Shown: in pieces, positions 42,061 through 49,800 of the stretch | Position numbering within the stretch: the first letter of the stretch is position 1 | How the letters are laid out: the number at the start of each line of letters is the position of its first letter | From: an uncultured bacterium | GTDB lineage: Bacteria; Edwardsbacteria; AC1; EtOH8 | Direction: 5' to 3' | DNA: 64,000 bases | NCBI GenBank assembly: GCA_937863685.1 | Contig: CALMGM010000005.1 | Location: 186,001-250,000, forward strand | The notes under the pieces: generated by a model | Database searches by the model: none | What the model saw: the letters and a program-made list of their open reading frames with translations, nothing else | What the model was told of the DNA's origin: nothing | Program-made: the position numbers and the translations under genes

Positions 42061-42912
42061 TTAGCCCTCGGGCAAAGGATTCTCATTAATAGATTTTCCC
42101 AAAATGTAATCCACCGCTTTCTGGGCCAGCGAAGAGGCGGAGAATATGAACCTTTTATCCCCCTTTAGCACCGACAGCCAGTTGGCAATATATCCGGCCT
42201 GGTTGTCCAAGGTTTTGGGAGATATCCTGGCATGGGCGCATAGGAAAGAACTGCCGATCTCAGCCACAAGCTCCTCCTTGGAGTAATCCTCGTTCAGGCC
42301 GGCATTTCCTGAAAGGGTTTTCCGATTGAGCCTGTCGGGATGCCCGGTGGAATGCACCAGTTCATGGAAGGCCGTCGAGTAAAATTCCTCGGCCGAGACA
42401 AAATTTCTCCGGGGCGGAAGGCCGATGATGTCCGACTTGATGTCATAAAAGGCATTGGACGCCTCCCTACACCCCGGCATGTCCGGCACATTGTCCAAAA
42501 TCCCCTCGCAGGCAGCAATGGAATCAAAGTCATGATCTTGTTCTGGAACTAATTCCTGGGGGATCTTTTCGCACTGCTCGACGTTGAAAACCGTGTAATA
42601 TCTGAGCAAGGGCTTTTTCTCCTCGGCATCATCGCCGTCAGATTCGATTGCCTTCCAATAGACCACCTTAAAGCCCTTGGAACCGGGCTTAACGAAGCCT
42701 CCTAGATATGCCAGCTGCTTGAAAGTAAGATAATAAGGGCTGGCATAGGGAGACATCGAAAGCATCAACAGGTTGATACCCCGGTAAACATGTTTGGAGA
42801 TCAGGTTCATGGGCAATTCGGTTTTCCAGGGTTTCTTCCAGGGAATGGTTCCTTTCTCCAAAGCTTCGATGATCTGATCGGTGATGATCTGGGCAATGTT
42901 ATTGTTGGACAT
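42061..42912 (-). CDS. ardC: ArdC-type antirestriction protein
   Basis: A 283-residue protein with the two ArdC domains. The N-terminal ssDNA-binding domain has IPWKKPWKTELPMNLISKHV, YRGINLLMLS and FKVVYWKAIE. The C-terminal metallopeptidase-like domain has FHELVHSTGHPDRL (HExxH) and YSKEELVAEIGSSFL, giving the third ligand. ArdC proteins coat incoming single-stranded plasmid DNA and protect it from restriction. AAAGGAG lies before the ATG. Terminators on both sides make it a single-gene unit. Its presence suggests entry of this element as single-stranded DNA. Confidence 0.9.
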   Translation of the reverse strand: MSNNNIAQIITDQIIEALEKGTIPWKKPWKTELPMNLISKHVYRGINLLMLSMSPYASPYYLTFKQLAYLGGFVKPGSKGFKVVYWKAIESDGDDAEEKKPLLRYYTVFNVEQCEKIPQELVPEQDHDFDSIAACEGILDNVPDMPGCREASNAFYDIKSDIIGLPPRRNFVSAEEFYSTAFHELVHSTGHPDRLNRKTLSGNAGLNEDYSKEELVAEIGSSFLCAHARISPKTLDNQAGYIANWLSVLKGDKRFIFSASSLAQKAVDYILGKSINENPLPEG

Positions 42913-42933
42913 CTTGAAACTCCTTTCTTAAAA

Positions 42934-42986
42934 TAAAAAAGGAAGCATAATCATCCTGAATATTTTTCAAGAAATAAAATGCTTCC
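42934..42986 (-). terminator. Terminator between the second ATPase and ardC
   Basis: GGAAGCAT (42941-42948) pairs with ATGCTTCC (42979-42986); on the minus strand the stem is followed by TTTTTTATTTT. The 30-base loop is long, so efficiency may be modest. Confidence 0.65.
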
Positions 42987-43005
42987 CATGGTTTTTGTTA
43001 ATTGA

Positions 43006-43179
43006 TTACTTTAGAATGCCGTCTACTCCTTTCGTTCTTATGATGGAAAGTGTGGTTAAATTATTTTCTATGTTGTTCAACCAAGTTGATGTAATGAAAT
43101 GTTCAATATTATCAAAAAGACCATATATAAAGGCTTTGTAGGCAAATTCATTAAATATCGAATTCCTGCGCCAAGACAA
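43006..43179 (-). CDS. Possible 57-codon reading frame, doubtful
   Basis: A frame open from a TTG at 43179 encodes EFAYKAFIYGLFDNIEHF and runs on to KGVDGILK. Its composition resembles real protein. It has no ATG and no clear ribosome site, and it overlaps the end of the ATPase gene by 29 bases. It may be a remnant or a chance frame. Nothing else is seen between the terminator and the ATPase gene. Confidence 0.2.
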   Translation of the reverse strand: MSWRRNSIFNEFAYKAFIYGLFDNIEHFITSTWLNNIENNLTTLSIIRTKGVDGILK

Positions 43180-45154
43180 GCTTTATTCTCTCGTCCCTGT
43201 CCAGATATTCATCCTTAACAAGCCTTTTGACCTTGTCCAGTACGGCACTATTGACGGATACCGAAAGCACCATGTCAAATCCCGCTTTCAAATCCTTTTT
43301 AATATTCATAACGGCATCGGAATTACCGGTCTCTATCTCGACTGCAATCCTTTTATCCTTGTTTTCGACGACGATATCGGCATAGCCGTTCACCGGCTCC
43401 TCGACGATCACCTTAAAACCCTTCCCCCGGTAAAATCCGGCTATCTTTTCCTTCCAGTACCTGTGCTCCACTCCCTCGGCCTTATCCGATATTTCAAACC
43501 CGGCCTGTCTGAGCAGGGCTTTTCCCTTCATGGTAATGTCGGCCAAAACAATCTGGGTTTTTCTTGTTATTATCCTCCTGGGCACGATCAAGCCTGAGGT
43601 ATGAAGGTTATGTTTTAATAAATTCCCCCGTCTCATGCTCAGCCCCAGCCGTTTATACCTTACAGCCAAGGTGGAAAACGGCTCTTTATAAATATCCCCC
43701 AGGAACTTTATGGCCTCGGTATCGTTATTACCCCCTTCCGGAAAGTCTTTTATTTGGGATTTTAACGGCTCTATAGCCCCGGAAAGCGTGGAAAGTCCTC
43801 CCCGGGATCTGATATATTCGTCGTCTATGACACCTTTTATTATCGGTACCAGCGGAAATCTTACTAAGCAGGGATTGATCCTGCCCTTCACCTTGACGAT
43901 GCCCTGGCCTAATTTAAGCCGATCAAGGTAATTCTCCTCTTCAGGCTTAATAAAAAGGGCTTCCCTGGCTGCCCGAACATCCCTTTCGTGTTGCAGGCTC
44001 AAATATACCTGGGTATGGCAGTTTCCCAGCACATAGATGGGCAACAGCGACGGATGCTGGGTAATACTCACCAAACCCTGTCCGAAGGCCCTTATCTCTC
44101 TATAAACGTATTCCAGGCTGGTATTAGCCTCCTGCTCATACTTTGCCTTGGGAAAGAGGTTATGGACCTCCTCCAAGAACAGCACATGCCTTAATTTATC
44201 AGTCTCACCCTGGCTGAGGCGGTAAAGATGGATAAATCTGAGGATAATTTCAGTAAAAAAGGTCCTTAAGGGCTTGCTCATCTCCTGATCCAGCTCCAAT
44301 ATCACCGGTTTTTCCAACAAATCTTCGATTTTAAGCGGTTTTCTGGAATTAAAGGCCTTGTTGCTCGGCCCGAAGGTAAAACTTTTAAAAACCCTGCCGG
44401 CCGACTGCTTCCATAAAAGCTCCCTGGCGGAAGCCTTCATCTTATTCAACTCATATCCCCCGTCGAAGAAATTGGGGTACATCTCGGGTCTGTTTGTTTC
44501 GCTGAATCCGAAATCCCGGAAAAGCTTCTCGAATATCTTGATAAAAAAATCAGCCACACCCAAACCGGCCAGGTGTGACTTCTCCAATACTTCGGTAACC
44601 ACATTGATCCAACTCTTATAATGAATATTGGGCGGCGCCCGGAAAGGGTTCCAGTAGAAAGGAACGATATCTCTCCCGATGGTATATACCTTGACATCCT
44701 TTAGCTCGGGATACTTATCGGACAATGAAAGCATGTTTCTCCAGGTTCTCTTCCAATCAACTATCAGAAACGGCACCTTGTCCCTCAAAAGCTGCAATGC
44801 CAGGGATAATGCCAGATTGGTCTTCCCCTCCCCGGTAATGCTGAATATCCCGGCTTGTTTTATAAGATCCTCCGGTCTTAAATACAAGGCTGATTTTACT
44901 CTGTCATTATAAACGACCTCGCCCAAATAATATTGTCCAAAACTCTGCCTCGGCAAAGGCGGAGGCAAAAGAATCTCTTCCGTTTGTAATGTTTCCTTGT
45001 GAAGCAGCTTCTCGGCCATGATTTCAATATCCAAAGCCAGATCCTTTCGGCCCTTCTCGTCCTCGGCCAGGTACATATGCCATATTCTATCGGCTTTTTC
45101 ACCGATGATTGGTTTCATCTTCTGGCAGACTTTGTAGACTTCAATGGTGTTCAT
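43151..45154 (-). CDS. HerA/VirB4-type ATPase with PD-(D/E)XK-like C-terminus
   Basis: A 667-residue protein. Walker A is ITGEGKTNLALSLAL (near 110), Walker B VLFLEEVHNLF (near 320), followed by IRAFGQGLVSITQHPSLL, typical of HerA/DUF87 and conjugation ATPases. A winged-helix region lies at about 490-560. The C-terminal domain has GYADIVVENKDK followed by RIAVEIETGNSDAVMNIKKD, the Asp...Glu-x-Glu/Lys nuclease-like pattern. The same three-part design occurs at 18219-20273. The ATG at 45154 follows GAGG and overlaps the previous gene by 14 bases. It probably pumps or processes DNA for the element. Confidence 0.75.
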   Translation of the reverse strand: MNTIEVYKVCQKMKPIIGEKADRIWHMYLAEDEKGRKDLALDIEIMAEKLLHKETLQTEEILLPPPLPRQSFGQYYLGEVVYNDRVKSALYLRPEDLIKQAGIFSITGEGKTNLALSLALQLLRDKVPFLIVDWKRTWRNMLSLSDKYPELKDVKVYTIGRDIVPFYWNPFRAPPNIHYKSWINVVTEVLEKSHLAGLGVADFFIKIFEKLFRDFGFSETNRPEMYPNFFDGGYELNKMKASARELLWKQSAGRVFKSFTFGPSNKAFNSRKPLKIEDLLEKPVILELDQEMSKPLRTFFTEIILRFIHLYRLSQGETDKLRHVLFLEEVHNLFPKAKYEQEANTSLEYVYREIRAFGQGLVSITQHPSLLPIYVLGNCHTQVYLSLQHERDVRAAREALFIKPEEENYLDRLKLGQGIVKVKGRINPCLVRFPLVPIIKGVIDDEYIRSRGGLSTLSGAIEPLKSQIKDFPEGGNNDTEAIKFLGDIYKEPFSTLAVRYKRLGLSMRRGNLLKHNLHTSGLIVPRRIITRKTQIVLADITMKGKALLRQAGFEISDKAEGVEHRYWKEKIAGFYRGKGFKVIVEEPVNGYADIVVENKDKRIAVEIETGNSDAVMNIKKDLKAGFDMVLSVSVNSAVLDKVKRLVKDEYLDRDERIKLVLAQEFDI

Positions 45155-45725
45155 TTTCAATATCCTCGATCAAATCGGATGACAACATTTGCTGTCTCTT
45201 GGAGAGCTTCCAATATTCCGACAAAGCCATCATCAGGTATTTCTTCAATACCATCATATCCCGCCAGCATTCCAGAGCCTCGGTTCTTTTCTGTTTCTTC
45301 AGATCGAATATCTGCGTTTCCAGCTGACTCCGCCGGGGCATCAAGGAAAGCACCATTTCCATATCATAGCCTTTCCCGACATGCAATTTGACCTCCTCGA
45401 GAAAGGTGTAACAGGCACAGATGTCGTCGGTGATGCTTTGAAAAATATCTTTGTCCACCTGAAACCTCAGGGTTACCTCGTTGAATAGCTGTTTTATGGT
45501 AGATTTTAAAACCTTGGTTTTATTGGAGAATATTTCATCGAGGGTGGAGGATGGTTGTTCGTCTGCAGAAAGAATTGACAGGACGGTGTTTTCAAGATCA
45601 GGATAATTAGTTCTTTGGAAGGAATCCATTAAGAAGGAAATATAAGAAGGTTTTAAAGGGTTGTAGGCAAAGATAGAATGAATGGACATAGTTATAAAAC
45701 ACTCGTTGATTGGGATAGACTGCAT
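45141..45725 (-). CDS. Helical protein of unknown function
   Basis: A protein of up to 194 residues (182 if it starts at the ATG at 45689, MSIHSIFAYNPLKPS). It is mostly helical, with FDLKKQKRTEALECWRDMMV and YLMMALSEYWKLSKRQQ. No domain is recognised. Both candidate starts are preceded by the same TATAACTATG sequence and neither has a Shine-Dalgarno. It is the first gene before the second ATPase and overlaps it, so the products may interact. Confidence 0.55.
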   Translation of the reverse strand: MQSIPINECFITMSIHSIFAYNPLKPSYISFLMDSFQRTNYPDLENTVLSILSADEQPSSTLDEIFSNKTKVLKSTIKQLFNEVTLRFQVDKDIFQSITDDICACYTFLEEVKLHVGKGYDMEMVLSLMPRRSQLETQIFDLKKQKRTEALECWRDMMVLKKYLMMALSEYWKLSKRQQMLSSDLIEDIENEHH

Positions 45726-45736
45726 AGTTATAATGC

Positions 45737-45763
45737 ATAAGGGAGCGCTAAGCGCTCCCTTAT
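45737..45763. repeat. Perfect 12-bp hairpin at the right edge of the element-like region
   Basis: ATAAGGGAGCGC (45737-45748) pairs with GCGCTCCCTTAT (45752-45763) around loop TAA. There is no clear T-run on either side. It could end the transcript of the exported protein gene to its right or mark the boundary between mobile-element genes and envelope genes. Confidence 0.6.
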
Positions 45764-45810
45764 AATTGTTCTGTGCGTTGAGTGATTATCACAGCTTGCC
45801 TTCGCCGTGA

Positions 45811-45830
45811 ATGATGTATGGGTACATCAT
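45811..45830. repeat. Hairpin next to the stop of the DUF6438-like gene
   Basis: ATGATGTA (45811-45818) pairs with TACATCAT (45823-45830) around loop TGGG, right beside the stop codon of the exported-protein gene. No T-run follows on the minus strand. Confidence 0.45.
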
Positions 45831-46810
45831 TATTTATCCCGCGTTTTGTAGAATTGCTCAAACATCTTTTTTGCGGTTTTCGATTTTACAAGAGGCACCT
45901 CTGTTGCGACGGATGATAAATAAGTAACGAGACGATAGCCTATAAGTGGGGCATCGGTGCCTTCTGTCCGCTTATACTTACCATTGTAATAAATGTCTAG
46001 TGTGTATTTCGGTCCGGTAGAATCGTAAGGATCTTTTTTAAAGCGCATCCTATCAAGAGAACTGGTTTTTAACAGGTCTATCAACCGCCTATACAGTGAA
46101 TCGCTCAAACATCCCTGATAATATCCCTGTTTCAATGCATTTTTATTGCCATACTTATAAAGGCCCCATAATTGCATCGCAAAATTATTTCCATATAAAT
46201 ACATGGTTTTAGTGCTGTCAATGATTATCCTCAGGTCCCTTTCAATGAGCTTGCCAGGTGGATAAACAATCTCCCCTTTGCTACCAATTCTCAATATCAA
46301 GCCATGTTCAAACCGGTTACTACTATGTGTGTAAAACAATAATCGGTCGAAAGAAAGTAATGTATCTTTTAATATGGAGTACAGGGTTATCGTATTGGTG
46401 CTGTCAAACAAGTAATCGTCTTCACTGGAGTGCTTGAATTGTTCCCGTGTGCTGCTGCGATAGGGACGGAGAACCATCGAATCCGAGTCCCGGTGTTCGA
46501 TGATAAAACAGAACCCGCCAGTATCCTCCGGTTGGAAATAGTTATCCGACATCGTGTCTGACTGGAATGGCACCAGACTATCCCCTTGTATCGAATAAGG
46601 CGAAAACAGCACCAGGCTATCACCTCGCAAAATATAGTGAAACATATGCCTATCGGCGTTTGTTTCAAAATAAGCTATCGTATCCATAATGATAAGGCTT
46701 TCATAATTATTGCTCACCCAAATCCCCGTTACTGTATTTGTGTTCATATCGCCTGTCGCAATAGAAACCAGCGAAACGCATAACGCAATAGTAGTAAGAA
46801 ATACTTTCAC
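45830..46810 (-). CDS. Exported DUF6438-like protein, candidate partner of the RHS protein
   Basis: A 326-residue protein with a signal peptide (about 1-20). The last 110 residues, from QGYYQGCLSDSLYRRLIDLL to the region around YTLDIYYNGKYKR, resemble DUF6438. The start is GTG, with a run of G residues as ribosome site a few bases upstream. It lies 56 bases after the RHS gene on the same strand. Genes placed just after polymorphic RHS toxins often encode immunity proteins, but this one is exported, which would fit protection from an extracellular or periplasmic toxin. This is inference. Confidence 0.6.
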   Translation of the reverse strand: MKVFLTTIALCVSLVSIATGDMNTNTVTGIWVSNNYESLIIMDTIAYFETNADRHMFHYILRGDSLVLFSPYSIQGDSLVPFQSDTMSDNYFQPEDTGGFCFIIEHRDSDSMVLRPYRSSTREQFKHSSEDDYLFDSTNTITLYSILKDTLLSFDRLLFYTHSSNRFEHGLILRIGSKGEIVYPPGKLIERDLRIIIDSTKTMYLYGNNFAMQLWGLYKYGNKNALKQGYYQGCLSDSLYRRLIDLLKTSSLDRMRFKKDPYDSTGPKYTLDIYYNGKYKRTEGTDAPLIGYRLVTYLSSVATEVPLVKSKTAKKMFEQFYKTRDK

Positions 46811-46866
46811 AAGCCCCCCTTATTATCTAAATTATGATGGATGGTTACAGCAAAAATATCTTTCCG

Positions 46867-49800
46867 TTACCAGGGCCACCATGGTATCTTCTCTTTTACT
46901 ACACTACGGGATTTATTACCTAATGCTCTGTTATCATATCGTTTCTCATATTCTTTATAATATAGATGTGCCTGTTCGTGATCCATATCAAAAAATAAAT
47001 ATATTACTGCATTTATAAGTGGCTTACATACTTCAAAATCCACATCAGTATGATTTTCTGAATTTATATGGCCCATCGTTGGCCCAACTATTACTTCAGT
47101 AGTATTATAACATAAGTCGATAACATTAAAATAAGTTTCTTCATACAATTCAATATAAACCTCGGGACAATCTTCTAATTCACCATTATTGAATTTGAAA
47201 TCTTTATCCTTTTGGTGAGAATATAGACCTTTAAATGTACGCCAATAATCGTTTCTTGCTGCTTCAAGCATTTTATACGAAATATATGAATTTTCGACGT
47301 AACTTGCATAAAAATCCGGGTCGGTTTGCCTAACCATATCCGTATACGATCGGCTGCTACCGCCCCAGGTTGCCCAAGAAACACTCACACTGCTGCCGCT
47401 ATAACCCGCCAACCCATATATCTCCCCTCTCAACAGCGGATCCCATGCGCAGTCAAGGTAATCAGGCTGTGGGTAGGGATTCGAGTACTTTTGCGCAGTT
47501 AGATCTTCCAGATAACCAATCGATTCAGATCTCGTACCTGGTTTGGTAGCCATACCTGTCGGGTCGTTATTGCTCACCGGGTTATTCCCGCAGTATGCGT
47601 ACGGCGAGGTGGCCGGGTTGAACAGCGGGTCCATGCTGTAAAAACGGCCTATGGCCGGGTCGTAATACCGGGCGGAGAAGTCGTAGGCCTCCATTCCGGC
47701 CACGTTTGACTTGCTGGTATATTGCAGATCGTTTTTGATCGTGCCGCTGTAGATTAACGAATCCCCGAACGGATAGTAGTAATAGTTATTCACCACCGCC
47801 CCGGTGGTATCGGTCACCAATCTTATGCTGCCCACTATATCATGGTGATACAAATACCTGTGTCCTATCGAGTCTATCATCCCTATGCATTTGCCCATGG
47901 CATATACGTACTTCTTCTTGATAACCCCTGTGGAGTCGTACTCGCAAAGAGGTTCAATGCCATTATAGGCGTAATACCGGGAACCGGTCTGGCTATCGGT
48001 CTTCTTTATTTTAAGAGTACCGCCCCCGCCGTAATAATTGGTGACGGTGCGGCCGCCGTCAAGCACTGCCTTGGCAAGCATATTGGCATAATTGTAATGA
48101 AAATCATCCTGATTGCCGCCCCCCCAAGCCTTACTTGATACATTTCCCGAATTATCGTAGGTGTATGTATAGGTCGTCCCGGAAACAATGGCGCTGGATA
48201 TCTTATTGGTGCCGGAAGTATAACTCAGTGAATTGGTGGTGCCGCCTATTACCTCCTGGGTGCGATTGCCGACATCATCGTAGCTGTATGTAAGAACCGT
48301 GCTGCCCACAGCGCAACGTTGCAATCTCCCCAACGCATCATAAGAACTGTCGGGTGAGGTGTAATCGTAATAATGGGTATAATTGCTGTTGACGTAATCC
48401 TGGATTTTCTTTATGTTGCCATCCTGCCAATAAGTATAAAGAAGTTTCATTTGAAATACCAGATTGCCATCCTTGGCAGTAATATATGACGGCCTTAACC
48501 GGTTATCGTAAGTATACAAGTTGGTCATATTATGACTAGAGTGATAAATATTTAACGGCTGGCCGGCTTCATTATATGTTGCCCCCGAAATAAATCCCGG
48601 CACCTCTCTCAGTTGTCCCGCCGAATTAAAGCGATATTTTGCCGTGCTGCCATCGGGGTAAGTCATAAGGGTGCAGGTTCCCGCGGTATTATAATAAAAC
48701 ATAAGAGAATCGCGGCCGCCGCCCATTCCGGCATAAGAATATACCTTCTTCCTGACCTGTCCGAGTTTATCGTAAATAAGCCAAGTAGTGTCTACACCGA
48801 CCGTAACTAAGCTGGTTAGACGACCCTTGGCATTATTCAGCGAGTCCGGCGGTGTGCTGTAACCGCTCCCGGTATAGGTATCGTATAAATACTTGACCTT
48901 GGGATATGAGGAACTGGCCGAGTCTATTTCGGTGACCCGGGACAGGTCGTCATACAAATAATTTATCTCGCCCTTGGAGTTTTTGCTCCAGGTGATATTC
49001 CCCAGATTATCGTATTCCAGCAGGCCGTCCACCGCATTACCATCGTATGTATAGCTGGATGAAGCGTCGGGACAGTTGGTTCCCCTTATCCTGCCCAGAT
49101 AATCGTAATAATAGTAGGTGGTTTTCCCTGTAGCGTCTTGGACGCCGGTAACCCTGCCCCAGTGATCATAACTGCATATGGTGTTATTATTAAGGGCGTC
49201 GATTACCGTATCCGGCGAACCGAAACTGTTGTTTACAATCCTTTTCGTACGATCCAGGGCATTGTAAACCGTCACGGTATTGCTGCCATAAGATATGGAG
49301 TCCCGGTATCCATCCTGGTAAATTGTCCTTACGGGCCGCGAAATTGCATCGTAAGTATACTGGGTTTTTGGCTTGGTGGACCAGTAATCGGTTGAAACAA
49401 ATGTGCCGAAGCTGGTGGTGGTTTTTATGGGGTTGGATACTTTTTTGGCCCGGTTCAATGAATCATAATCTGTATTGACTATTATTGCGTAACCGCTGGT
49501 ATCGCATTTTTGTCCCTGAATCACCTGGCCAAAACCGTTAAAAAAGCTTTTTTGCGAGATATATGATAACGGGGCACTGGTTATCATAACCGAATCCACC
49601 ACCGCTCTTGGATAAGCGCCTTCGTAATAATGCCGGATCATGACGGCGCTATCGGTCCCGGGGATATATGTCTTTAACATCCTCCCCATAAGATCGTAGA
49701 GATATCGAGTGGTGTCCGAATTGGCACCGATGGATTTGGTGACCAAGCCGGTGCATGAGTCGTACTCGGCAAAAGAACAAATGCTGTCCCCGTTTACATA

